Shown one piece after another: positions 36,791 to 45,674 of a stretch of 64,000 nucleotides of DNA (its first letter is position 1; each line of letters starts with the position of its first letter). This stretch comes from Micromonospora parva (lineage in GTDB: Bacteria > Actinomycetota > Actinomycetes > Mycobacteriales > Micromonosporaceae), in the NCBI RefSeq assembly GCF_000718515.1, contig NZ_JNZS01000004.1, positions 124,001 to 188,000 on the forward strand. The letters run 5' to 3'. Position numbers and translations under genes: made by a program. The notes under the pieces are model-generated. The model was not told the origin of the DNA, made no database searches, and saw nothing but the letters and a program-made list of their open reading frames with translations.

Positions 36791-37716
36791 CAGCCCGCCC
36801 CGCCCGGCGTACCGGGGTCGATGCCCTCGTCGACATCCTTCGGCGGCGCCGGGGTCTCCGCGAGATCCACGACCCGACCGGTGGTGCTGGTCGCGAGGAG
36901 CGCCGCGCCGAACAGCACCAACTGGTTGAGCAGGTAGAGGTAGAGCAGCAGACCGACGGCACCGGCCACCACGGTGTACGCCGGATTCCGCTCGGTCCGC
37001 ACCACGTAGTATCGCCCGACCGTGTTCAGCAGGGTGATACCGATCGCCACCAGCAACACCACCGGGCGCAGCCGGGAGCGGCTCATCCGCAGCCGGGGCA
37101 CGGCGAGCAGCAACGCGGTGGCGAGCACGGTGTTGACCAGCACGCTGAGCACCGCGCTGATCGTGGTCAGACCGACCGAGCCGGTGCTGCGGAGCAGGAA
37201 ACGCAGCAGCGACTCCAACGCGTCGACCGCCGCGACCGACACGCCGAGCAGCACGAAGACGCCGATCATCACGCCCAGGTCGACGAGCCGCCGCACCACC
37301 AGGTTGCCCGGCTGCTGGTTGAGCCGGTACATCAGTCGCTGCGAGGATCGGATGGCCTCCACCCAGCCGATCCCGGTGAAAACCAGGATGACCAGGCCGA
37401 CCACACCGACGGTGCCGCTGGAGTTGGCGATCTGCTCGGCGTCCAGGAACGGCAGATTCTCCTTGAGGAAGTCGGCCGCCGCCGCGCTGACCTCGTCGTT
37501 GTCCTCCAGGATCGCGCCGAAGACGGAGAACGCGACCAGGGCGAGGGCGAACACCGCGAAGAAGCCGTAGTAGGCGATGGCGGCGGCCAACCGGCCGGCC
37601 AGCACCTCGCCGTACAGCACGCCGGCCCGCCACACGTGGTCGAAGAGGCTCGACCGGTGGCGCGCGCCGCTCACCCAGCGGTCGATGCCCGCCTCGATCC
37701 GGCCGATCACGTTCAC
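36790..37716 (-). CDS. YihY/BrkB-family membrane protein
   Basis: The 308-residue protein starts at GTG 37716 with GAGG eight bases upstream. It has six hydrophobic helices and family motifs LAAAIAYYGFFAVFALALVAF and PAYTVVAGAVGLLLYLYLLNQLVLFGAAL. The function of this family remains uncertain despite older labels as RNase BN or virulence factor. Its C-terminus has PAPPKDVDEGIDPG. It is transcribed with the GntR gene. Confidence 0.88.
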   Translation of the reverse strand: MNVIGRIEAGIDRWVSGARHRSSLFDHVWRAGVLYGEVLAGRLAAAIAYYGFFAVFALALVAFSVFGAILEDNDEVSAAAADFLKENLPFLDAEQIANSSGTVGVVGLVILVFTGIGWVEAIRSSQRLMYRLNQQPGNLVVRRLVDLGVMIGVFVLLGVSVAAVDALESLLRFLLRSTGSVGLTTISAVLSVLVNTVLATALLLAVPRLRMSRSRLRPVVLLVAIGITLLNTVGRYYVVRTERNPAYTVVAGAVGLLLYLYLLNQLVLFGAALLATSTTGRVVDLAETPAPPKDVDEGIDPGTPGGAG

Positions 37717-37784
37717 GCGATCATCCTCGCCGATCTCCCACCGCTGTAGTGGCAACCAGCTTCCCCTGCTCGCCGGCCGGCGCG

Positions 37785-37850
37785 TCGCCGCGCTTCAGTC
37801 GCCGCGCTTCAGTCGCCGCGCTTCAGTCGCCGCGCTTCAGTCGCCGAGGC
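37785..37850. repeat. 14-bp tandem repeat, about 4.5 copies
   Basis: TCGCCGCGCTTCAG occurs at 37785, 37799, 37813 and 37827, followed by a partial copy. Each unit contains, on the minus strand, the GAC-TGA end of the adjoining RNA-ligase-like gene. The gene's stop codon is therefore duplicated in series downstream. Confidence 0.9.
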
Positions 37851-38418
37851 AGAAGTCCCGGCGTGGCTGCCACCTGGTCTGCCCGCTGTGCGAGAAGAGG
37901 GTGAACGCGCCGACCTCGAACACCGCGGAGAAGTCGGCGAGATCCTCGTACACCTTGTCCAGGGCCTCCGGTGCCACGTCCTGAGCCACTGTGACGTGCG
38001 GATGGTACGGGAATCGGAGCTCCCGGTGCAGGCCGGGCGTCGCGGCGATGGCCGCGGCCAGCAACTCGCACTCGCTGATCCCGGCGGCCACCGCGACGAA
38101 CACCACCTGGGTGACCGGACGGAACGTGCCGGTGCCCCGCAGGTGCAGCGTGAACGGCAGGTGCGCGGCGGCGACGGCGGCCAGGTGCCGCTCGACCGCA
38201 GGCAGGTTGGCCGTGCGGATCTCGGTGGGACCGAGCAACGTCACGTGCGCGGGCACCGCCAGCGGATCGCCGGCCTCGATCCGTCGCCGGGTGAGCTGGG
38301 CACCCCACGGCTCGGGGATGTCCACCGCGATGCCGATCTGGATGGTGTCGCCGGTCGGCGGCACCCCGCCACTGCGATCCACGCTTCGCGCCGCCCCTCC
38401 GACCACCGACCCGTCCAC
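37837..38418 (-). CDS. 2'-5' RNA ligase family protein
   Basis: The 193-residue protein has the two HxT motifs of the 2H phosphoesterase superfamily, HVTLLG and HPHVTVAQ, spaced about 80 residues apart. Members act as cyclic phosphodiesterases or RNA 2'-5' ligases. The GTG at 38418 has only a weak site upstream; the N-terminal 20 residues look disordered and a later start is possible. It follows trpS after 13 bases on the same strand and ends within the 14-bp tandem repeat. Confidence 0.82.
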   Translation of the reverse strand: MDGSVVGGAARSVDRSGGVPPTGDTIQIGIAVDIPEPWGAQLTRRRIEAGDPLAVPAHVTLLGPTEIRTANLPAVERHLAAVAAAHLPFTLHLRGTGTFRPVTQVVFVAVAAGISECELLAAAIAATPGLHRELRFPYHPHVTVAQDVAPEALDKVYEDLADFSAVFEVGAFTLFSHSGQTRWQPRRDFCLGD

Positions 38419-38431
38419 CTGTACCGCGGAC

Positions 38432-39490
<1,059 letters not shown>

Positions 39491-39504
<14 letters not shown>

Positions 39505-40636
39505 CGGGTCGGCTCCGGCCCGCCGATGCCGGGGTGCTGACCTCGCGTGCTTCGCCCGCGCCAACCCGGTGCGTCGACCCGACCGTGACCCGCCGGTGCT
39601 GCCCGGCGACCGCCTCCCCGGCCGACTCCGAGCCGCCCGCCGAGGCCGGCACAGCGTCGTACTCGCGGCGCGGCTCGGTGCCGCGCGCGGCGGAGACGGC
39701 GAGTTGGGCCACCCGGCGGCCGTCCAGCGTGAGCACCCGCAGCAGCCAGCCGGCCGGCAACTCGGCCGGATCGGGAGCGCCGACGTCGGCGGGCTCAGCG
39801 GGCACCGGCACCTCGTCGCCGGTCACCGGAAGCCGACCCAGCGCGGCCATCACGAACCCACCCACCGTCTCGTACGGGCCGGCGGGTAGCGCCACCCCGG
39901 TCCGCTCGGCGAAGTCAGCGAGGTTGAGGCGACCGTCCACCACGGCGGGCAGGCCAGCGTGCACCGGGTCCGGGGCGGCGTCGTACTCGTCGTGGATCTC
40001 ACCGACCAGCTCCTCGATGAGGTCCTCCAGGGTGACGATCCCGGCCGTGCCGCCGTACTCGTCCACCACCACCGCGAGGTGCTGGCCCTCCCGCCGCATC
40101 TCGGTCAGCGCGGCGAGCACCCGTTTGCTGCCGGGGAGCCGCTTCACCTCCCGGGCCAGCTCACCGACGGTGAGGCACGGGTCGGCGTCCGGGCGCAGCA
40201 GCACGTCCCGGAGGTGTACGAAGCCGATCACGTCGTCGTGGGTGGCGTCGGTGACCGGGTAGCGGGTGTGTGTTTCGGCGCGGACCAGTCGGGCGGCTTC
40301 GCCGATGGTCAGCCGCGCCGGCAGGAAGACCACCTCGGTGCGCGGCATCATCACCTCGCGGATCAGACTGGCACCGGCCACCAGGACCTCGTCGATGATC
40401 CGTCGCTCGTCCGGGTCGAGCACCGTGTTCGCCGCGACCAGGTCCCGCAGATCGGCCTCCGAGATGCGCTCCCGGCCGGCCGTCGGACCGGTCCCGAGCA
40501 GGTCGGTGACGAGTCGGGTGGCACCGTCCGCCGCGCGGACGAGCACCCGGGCGACGGCCCGGGCGAGCGGACCGGGGTCGCGGCGGGGGTGTGCCCGCGC
40601 GCGTCGCCGGAGCCCGGTACGGGCCACTTCCCGCAT
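39491..40636 (-). CDS. CorC/HlyC-type CBS-domain protein lacking the membrane domain
   Basis: The 381-residue protein starts at ATG 40636, seven bases after TACCAT (leaderless-like). It contains the region after the CNNM membrane domain (ERISEADLRDLVAANTVLDPDERRII), two CBS domains (VMMPRTEVVFLPARLTIGEA to DDVIGFVHLRDVLL, and GQHLAVVVDEYGGTAGIVTLEDLIEELVG), and a CorC_HlyC C-terminal domain. It ends in a disordered tail of about 70 residues. Most relatives have an N-terminal DUF21 domain with three or four membrane helices; here only about 40 polar residues precede the CBS region, and no such helices are encoded upstream. Confidence 0.85.
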
Positions 40637-40710
40637 GACAGAGATGGTAGACACCGTGGGCCCGCCGCACCGGCCATCCGGCGGAGCGGCCACAGATGTT
40701 CGGCTCTGTT

Positions 40711-40726
40711 TAATCGTGAAAGATTA
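40711..40726. promoter_or_regulatory. AT-rich inverted repeat between corC-like gene and galE
   Basis: TAATC and GATTA enclose GTGAAA, and TATGAT follows at 40725-40730. This is the most AT-rich stretch nearby. It may hold divergent promoters for the two genes or an operator. A second -10-like TAGTGT is at 40776-40781, nearer galE. Confidence 0.35.
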
Positions 40727-40830
40727 TGATGGAATGGGTTGCCGGTGGTGTCGGCGAGGATGCCGGCCACCGCCCTAGTGTGATCACCCAAAGGGCCACG
40801 TCCCGGGCGGGCCAGGCAGGAGGCAACGAC

Positions 40831-41814
40831 GTGAAACTGCTCGTCACCGGGGGCGCCGGCTTCATCGGGAGCGTGGTGACCCGGATGCTGCTCGACGCGG
40901 GCCACCAGGTGGTCATCCTGGACGACCTCCGCACCGGCCACCGCGAAGCCCTCGCCCCGGACGCCACCCACGTCGAGGCGTCCATCCACGACGCCGCCCG
41001 CGTCATCACCGCCGACGCCGGCTTCGACGGGGTGCTGCACTTCGCCGCCCTCATCGCCGCCGGCGAGTCGATGATCAAGCCAGAGTTGTACTGGCGGAAC
41101 AACACCGTCGGCACGCTCGCCCTGATCGACGCCGTCCGGGCGGCCGGGGTGCCCCGGATGGTCTTCTCCTCCACCGCCGCCGTCTACGGCAACCCCACCG
41201 AGCTGCCCATCACCGAAAACGCGGTGAAGGCGCCCACCAACACGTACGGCGCCACCAAACTCGCCGTCGACATGGCACTCACCTCCGAGGCGATCGCGCA
41301 CGGGCTGGCCGCCGTGTCACTGCGCTACTTCAACGTGGCCGGCGCCCACCTTGCCGGCGACATCGCGCTCGGCGAGCGGCACGACCCGGAGACGCACCTG
41401 ATCCCGATCGCGCTGGACGTCGCCGCCGGCCGGCGGGAGAAACTCCAACTCTTCGGGGACGACTACCCCACCGTCGACGGCACCTGCGTCCGCGACTACA
41501 TCCACGTCGCCGATCTGGCCCGCGCGCACCTGCTGGCGCTGGACGCGGCCACCAGCGGCCAACACCGGATCTACAACCTGGGCAACGGCAACGGCTTCAC
41601 CAACCGGCAGGTCGTCGACGTGGTCCGCGAGGTCACCGGGCACCAACTGCCCGTCGAGGTCGCCCCGCGCCGCGAGGGCGACCCGGCCGAGTTGGTCGCG
41701 TCGTCCACGCTGGCCCGCGAGGAGCTGGGCTGGGTGCCGCAGAAGCCGACCCTGCACGACATGGTCGGGGATGCCTGGGCGTTCTACCGCACGCACATCC
41801 TGGGCCAACAGTGA
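40831..41814 (+). CDS. galE: UDP-glucose 4-epimerase
   Basis: The 327-residue enzyme starts at GTG 40831 with AGGAGG seven bases upstream. It has the NAD-binding KLLVTGGAGFIGSVV, the catalytic serine/threonine region VFSSTAAVYG and the YxxxK pair in NTYGATKLAVD, and EVAPRREGDPAELVASS near the C-terminus. It interconverts UDP-glucose and UDP-galactose in the Leloir pathway. The stop overlaps a GTG start of a short repeated ORF (GTGA), followed by galK. No galT is seen in this window. Confidence 0.94.
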   Translation: MKLLVTGGAGFIGSVVTRMLLDAGHQVVILDDLRTGHREALAPDATHVEASIHDAARVITADAGFDGVLHFAALIAAGESMIKPELYWRNNTVGTLALIDAVRAAGVPRMVFSSTAAVYGNPTELPITENAVKAPTNTYGATKLAVDMALTSEAIAHGLAAVSLRYFNVAGAHLAGDIALGERHDPETHLIPIALDVAAGRREKLQLFGDDYPTVDGTCVRDYIHVADLARAHLLALDAATSGQHRIYNLGNGNGFTNRQVVDVVREVTGHQLPVEVAPRREGDPAELVASSTLAREELGWVPQKPTLHDMVGDAWAFYRTHILGQQ

Positions 41815-41873
41815 GTGCGAGGAGTGAGCCGGGTTTGCGAGCCCCGCAGCCGCGAACAAGGAGACAACCGTGA
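41811..41873 (+). CDS. 20-codon ORF linking galE to galK
   Basis: The GTG overlaps the galE stop and the TGA overlaps the GTG of the second repeat copy. The product would begin MSARSEPGLRAPQPR. An AAGGAG lies before the next GTG. It probably serves to pass ribosomes along rather than as a peptide. Confidence 0.4.
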   Translation: MSARSEPGLRAPQPRTRRQP

Positions 41874-41932
41874 GTGCGAGGAGTGAGCCGGGTCTGCGAG
41901 CCCCGCAGCCGCGAACGAAGGGAGACACCGTG
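41811..41932. repeat. 59-bp tandem duplication between galE and galK
   Basis: GTGAGTGCGAGGAGTGAGCC starts at 41811 and again at 41870. The two units match except for a T/C change and small differences at the 3' end near the ribosome site. The period of 59 is 20 codons minus one base. The first copy is a closed ORF with GTGA overlaps on both sides; the second is in frame with galK. Confidence 0.92.
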
Positions 41933-43099
41933 ACCCATCCGGCCGATGATGTCGCCGAGCGGGCCGCGGCCGGCTTCTCCGCACAGTTCGGCGGGCAGGC
42001 ATCCGGGCGCTGGGCGGCCCCGGGCCGGGTCAACCTGATCGGCGAGCACACCGACTACAACGAAGGCTTCGTGCTGCCGTTCGCCCTGCCGATGCGTACC
42101 GTCGTCGCCGCGGATCAGCAGGACGGGGAGCACTGGACGGTCTGGTCCGAGCTCTCCGGCGAGACGATCACCTTCGGCGCGGACGACGTCGCCGAGCCGG
42201 GCCGGGTCACCGGCTGGGGCGCGTACGTCGCGGGTGTGGTCTGGTCGCTGCGCGAGGCGGGTCATCCCGTGCCGGGTGCCCGGCTGGCGATCGCTTCCGA
42301 CGTGCCGCTGGGTTCCGGGCTCTCCTCCTCGGCCGCGCTGGAGTCAGCCGTACTGGCTGCCCTGCTCGACCTCGGCGGGCTGGAGCTGGCCCCGGAACTG
42401 CAACCCCGGCTGGCACAGCGGGCAGAGAACGTCTACGTGGGTGCGCCGACCGGCATCATGGACCAGTCGGCGGCGATCCGTTGCCGGGCCGGACACGCCC
42501 TCTTCCTCGACTGCCGCGACGAGTCGGTCGAGCACATCCCGTTCGACCTGGACGCTGCCGGCTTGGCCGTGCTGGTCATCGACAGCCGGGCACCGCACCG
42601 CCACGCCGACGGGGAGTACGCGGCCCGCCGCCGTTCCTGCGAGGCCGGCGCCAGCGCGCTCGGGGTTGCCGCGCTGCGGGATGTGGGCATCGACCAGCTC
42701 GACGCCGCGTTGGCTCAGCTCGACGACGAGGAGACCCGGCGTCGCGTCCGACACGTGGTCACCGAGGACCAGCGCGTACTCGACACGGTGGCGCTGCTGC
42801 GTGCCGCCCGGGTCCGCGACATCGGCCCGCTGCTGACGGCCTCCCACGTCTCGATGCGCGACGACTTCGAGATCACCGTGCCGGAGATCGACACCGCTGT
42901 CGAGGCGGCGTTGGCGGCAGGCGCGCTGGGCGCCCGGATGACCGGTGGCGGCTTCGGCGGATGCGTGCTCGCCCTGATCGAGGCCGACCGCGCCGACGAG
43001 GTCGCCGCCGCCGTGACCGACGCGTACGCGGCGCAGGGTTTCACCGCCCCCACCACCGTGACGGTCCTCCCCTCCCCCGGCGCCACCCGCCTCCCCTAA
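41930..43099 (+). CDS. galK: Galactokinase
   Basis: The 389-residue GHMP kinase phosphorylates galactose. It has the family signature GRVNLIGEHTDYNEGFVLP near the N-terminus, the ATP-binding GSGLSSSAALESAVLAAL and GARMTGGGFGGCVLALIEAD. I prefer GTG 41930 because AAGGGAG lies five bases upstream; the in-frame GTG 41870 would add 20 repeat-encoded residues. It forms an operon with galE through the duplicated linker. Strong inverted repeats follow. Confidence 0.93.
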   Translation: MTHPADDVAERAAAGFSAQFGGQASGRWAAPGRVNLIGEHTDYNEGFVLPFALPMRTVVAADQQDGEHWTVWSELSGETITFGADDVAEPGRVTGWGAYVAGVVWSLREAGHPVPGARLAIASDVPLGSGLSSSAALESAVLAALLDLGGLELAPELQPRLAQRAENVYVGAPTGIMDQSAAIRCRAGHALFLDCRDESVEHIPFDLDAAGLAVLVIDSRAPHRHADGEYAARRRSCEAGASALGVAALRDVGIDQLDAALAQLDDEETRRRVRHVVTEDQRVLDTVALLRAARVRDIGPLLTASHVSMRDDFEITVPEIDTAVEAALAAGALGARMTGGGFGGCVLALIEADRADEVAAAVTDAYAAQGFTAPTTVTVLPSPGATRLP

Positions 43100-43123
43100 C
43101 CCCCACACCCCACACCCCCAGGT

Positions 43124-43179
43124 TGATCAAGAAGTTTGCGTCACTTTCAGCCCGCATCCTGACGCAAACTTCTTGATCA
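43124..43179. repeat. Perfect 20-bp inverted repeat, 16-base loop
   Basis: Arms TGATCAAGAAGTTTGCGTCA and its exact complement lie 24 bases after galK. There is no T tract. The sequence is less GC-rich than its surroundings, which suggests a dispersed palindromic element or bidirectional terminator. Confidence 0.85.
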
Positions 43180-43181
43180 CC

Positions 43182-43210
43182 GGGCTGGGCTGGGCTGGGC
43201 TGGGCTGGGG
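43182..43210. repeat. Pentanucleotide repeat (GGGCT)5
   Basis: Five uninterrupted GGGCT units followed by GGGG. This simple repeat sits between two inverted repeats in the galK-cysN gap and could change length by slippage. Confidence 0.9.
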
Positions 43211-43233
43211 GATGGAGATCGTGCTTGTTCAAG

Positions 43234-43272
43234 GAAGTAGTGGCCTCGCCCGGCGGGCGAGGCCACTACTTC
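43234..43272. terminator. Strong hairpin between convergent galK and cysN
   Basis: Arms GAAGTAGTGGCCTCGCC and its complement (43256-43272) pair perfectly, extended by one further pair, with a three-base loop. The position between converging genes fits a bidirectional terminator. The rest of the gap up to 43359 shows nothing else. Confidence 0.75.
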
Positions 43273-43359
43273 ATGGATCGAGCGCGATCTTGGGGCGGGC
43301 GCGCGGGCGCGACAGCGCGGGCGTTCGTGGGCCGTTGGTGGGGTGGGGGCCGAGAGGGG

Positions 43360-44688
43360 CTAGCTGGCTTCGACGATCATGGCGGCGCCTACCGTACGGT
43401 TGGTTGCCTCGTCGATGATGACGAAGCCGCCGGTGGTGCGGTTGCGGCGGTACTCGTCGGCCAGCAGCGGCACCGTCGTGCGCAGCCGCACCCGGCCGAT
43501 CTCGTTGAGCCGCAGTTCGTCGGCCGACTCGTCGCGGTGCAGCGAGTTGATGTCCAGCCGGTAGTGCAGCCCGCGCACGATCGCCCGAGCCGACCGGGTG
43601 GTGTGCTTGATCGCGTACCGACCGCCAACCCGCAGGGGGGCCGTCTCGTCCATCCAGCAGACCATCGCCTCGATGTCCTGGGCCACCGCCGGCGCGTTGT
43701 TCGGCCGGCAGATCAGGTCCCCTCTTGAGATGTCGATCTCGTCGGCCAGTCGTACCGTGACCGACATCGGCGGGAACGCCTCCGCGACCGGCCCGTCGGC
43801 GGTCTCCACGGCGGCGATCCGGCTGGTGAAGCCGGAGGGCAGCACCATCACCTCGTCACCCGGCTTCAGCACCCCGGAGGCGACCTGACCGGCGTAGCCG
43901 CGGTAGTCGGTGACGGTGGTGGACTGCGGACGGATCACGTACTGCACCGGGAACCTGACGTCGACCAGGTTGCGGTCGCTCGCGATGTGCACCCGCTCCA
44001 GGTGGTGCAGCAGCGAGGGGCCTTCGTACCACTGCATGTTCTCCGACCGGGACACGATGTTGTCGCCACGCAGCGCGGAGACCGGCACCACGGTCAGGTC
44101 CGGTACGTCGAGCTTCGCCGCGAACGCGGTGAACTCGTCGGCGATCCGCTCGTAGACCTCCTGCGACCAGTCGACCAGGTCCATCTTGTTGACACAGAGG
44201 ACCAGGTGCGGCACCCGCAGCAGGGAGCAGAGGAACGCGTGCCGGCGGGACTGCTCGACCAGGCCCTTGCGCGCGTCCACCAGGATCAACGCCAGGTCCG
44301 CCGTCGATGCTCCGGTGACCATGTTGCGGGTGTACTGGATGTGGCCGGGGGTGTCGGCGATGATGAACTTGCGCCGGGGGGTGGCGAAGTAGCGGTACGC
44401 CACGTCGATGGTGATGCCCTGCTCCCGCTCGGCACGCAGGCCGTCGGTGAGCAACGCCAGGTTGGTGTATTCGTCGCCGCGGGCCGCGCTGACCGCCTCC
44501 ACGGCCGCCAACTGGTCGGTGAAGAGCGACTTGGTGTCGTAGAGCAGTCGCCCGATCAGGGTCGACTTCCCGTCGTCGACGCTGCCGGCGGTGGCGAACC
44601 GCAGCAGGTCCATGGCCCGGGCCTCCGGCCCGGCCCCGGCAACAGCCCGGCCATCCGCGTCCGCGGAGGCCATGATCTCGGTGCTCAT
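43360..44688 (-). CDS. cysN: Sulfate adenylyltransferase subunit 1 (GTPase)
   Basis: The 442-residue EF-Tu-like GTPase drives formation of adenosine 5'-phosphosulfate by CysD. Motifs: G1 GSVDDGKSTLIGRLLYD, G3 DTPGH, G4 NKMDLVD, followed by two beta-barrel domains. It lacks the C-terminal APS kinase domain of CysNC fusions, so a separate cysC would be needed. Its ATG lies at the end of cysD (shared base, as in TGATG). Confidence 0.95.
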   Translation of the reverse strand: MSTEIMASADADGRAVAGAGPEARAMDLLRFATAGSVDDGKSTLIGRLLYDTKSLFTDQLAAVEAVSAARGDEYTNLALLTDGLRAEREQGITIDVAYRYFATPRRKFIIADTPGHIQYTRNMVTGASTADLALILVDARKGLVEQSRRHAFLCSLLRVPHLVLCVNKMDLVDWSQEVYERIADEFTAFAAKLDVPDLTVVPVSALRGDNIVSRSENMQWYEGPSLLHHLERVHIASDRNLVDVRFPVQYVIRPQSTTVTDYRGYAGQVASGVLKPGDEVMVLPSGFTSRIAAVETADGPVAEAFPPMSVTVRLADEIDISRGDLICRPNNAPAVAQDIEAMVCWMDETAPLRVGGRYAIKHTTRSARAIVRGLHYRLDINSLHRDESADELRLNEIGRVRLRTTVPLLADEYRRNRTTGGFVIIDEATNRTVGAAMIVEAS

Positions 44689-45599
44689 CAGAAGTAGCCC
44701 TCCCGCTTGCGGTCCTCCATGGCGGCCTCACTGACCCGGTCGTCACCACGGGTGGCACCGCGCTCGGTGATCCGGGTGGCCGCCACCTCCTCGATGACCT
44801 TCTCCACGGTGTCCGCATCGGAGCGGACCGCGGCGGTGCAGGAGGCGTCGCCGACGGTGCGGTAGCGCACCTGGGCCTTGAACCGCTCCTCACCCGCGCG
44901 GGGGCGGAAGAACTCGTTGACGGCGTAGAACATGCCGTCCCGTTCGACCACCTCGCGCTCGTGCGCGTAGTAGATCGACGGCAGCGGGATGCGTTCCCGG
45001 GCGATGTAGTGCCAGACGTCCAGCTCGGTCCAGTTGGACAGTGGGAAGACCCGGATCGACTCGCCCGGGTGGTGCCGGCCGTTGTACAGCGACCACAGCT
45101 CCGGCCGCTGGTTCTTCGGGTCCCACTGACCGAACTCGTCGCGGAAGCTGAACACCCGTTCCTTCGCCCGGGCCTTCTCCTCGTCCCGGCGGGCGCCACC
45201 GAACAGCGCGTCGAAGCGGTGCTTCTCCACCGCGTCCAGCAGCACCGGCGTCTGGATCCGGTTGCGCATGCCGTCGGCGGACTCCCGGACCATGCCGCTG
45301 GCCAGGGCCTCCGGCACGCTCGCCACGACGAGTTGCAACCCCAGCTCGGCGACCCGCTGGTCGCGGTATTCCAGGACCTCGGGGAAGTTGTGCCCGGTGT
45401 CGACGTGCATGACCGGGAAGGGGACGTTGGCCGGGGCGAACGCCTTCTGCGCCAGCCGCAGCATGACGATCGAGTCCTTGCCACCGGAGAAGAGCAGCAC
45501 CGGCCGTTCCATCTCGGCGACCACCTCGCGCATCACGAAGATGCTCTCCGCTTCGAGGGCGTCCAGGTGGGAGACCTGGTACGCCGCGGGGGTGGTCAT
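44688..45599 (-). CDS. cysD: Sulfate adenylyltransferase subunit 2
   Basis: The 303-residue subunit makes adenosine 5'-phosphosulfate from ATP and sulfate. It has the PP-loop LFSGGKDSIVMLRLAQKAF and the terminal RKREGYF typical of CysD. I place the start at ATG 45599 (MTTPAAYQVSHLDALEAES); the upstream frame is not conserved. That ATG overlaps the stop of a 9-codon ORF (ATGA). It is followed by cysN, and cysQ lies upstream on the same strand. Confidence 0.95.
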   Translation of the reverse strand: MTTPAAYQVSHLDALEAESIFVMREVVAEMERPVLLFSGGKDSIVMLRLAQKAFAPANVPFPVMHVDTGHNFPEVLEYRDQRVAELGLQLVVASVPEALASGMVRESADGMRNRIQTPVLLDAVEKHRFDALFGGARRDEEKARAKERVFSFRDEFGQWDPKNQRPELWSLYNGRHHPGESIRVFPLSNWTELDVWHYIARERIPLPSIYYAHEREVVERDGMFYAVNEFFRPRAGEERFKAQVRYRTVGDASCTAAVRSDADTVEKVIEEVAATRITERGATRGDDRVSEAAMEDRKREGYF

Positions 45600-45625
45600 G
45601 ACACCGGCTCGATTCGCTCGCTCAT
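45596..45625 (-). CDS. 9-codon ORF overlapping the cysD start
   Basis: ATG 45625 opens MSERIEPVS and the TGA overlaps the cysD ATG. The first bases, ATGAGCGAGCG, match the start of the 27-codon ORFs at 22.2-22.3 kb. The ATG is only a few bases from the likely -10 region, so the message may start almost at this codon. It contains no cysteine codons. Confidence 0.4.
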   Translation of the reverse strand: MSERIEPVS

Positions 45626-45630
45626 CCGAT

Positions 45631-45659
45631 TTCCAGACCTTTCCGGTCGGGCATGTCAA
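45631..45659 (-). promoter_or_regulatory. Probable cysDN promoter with inverted repeat
   Basis: A perfect TTGACA (45659-45654) lies 17 bases before CTGGAA (45636-45631), a weak -10. GACC and GGTC with five bases between (45636-45648) lie in the spacer, where a regulator of sulfur assimilation could bind. The regulator is not in the window. Confidence 0.45.
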
Positions 45660-45674
45660 GAAAGTGCGCTCAGG

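Noticed and set aside
37785..37850. Tandem 14-bp units considered as a CRISPR array
   Set aside because: The units are contiguous with no spacers and no cas genes are nearby. The same applies to the 22-bp units at 36292.
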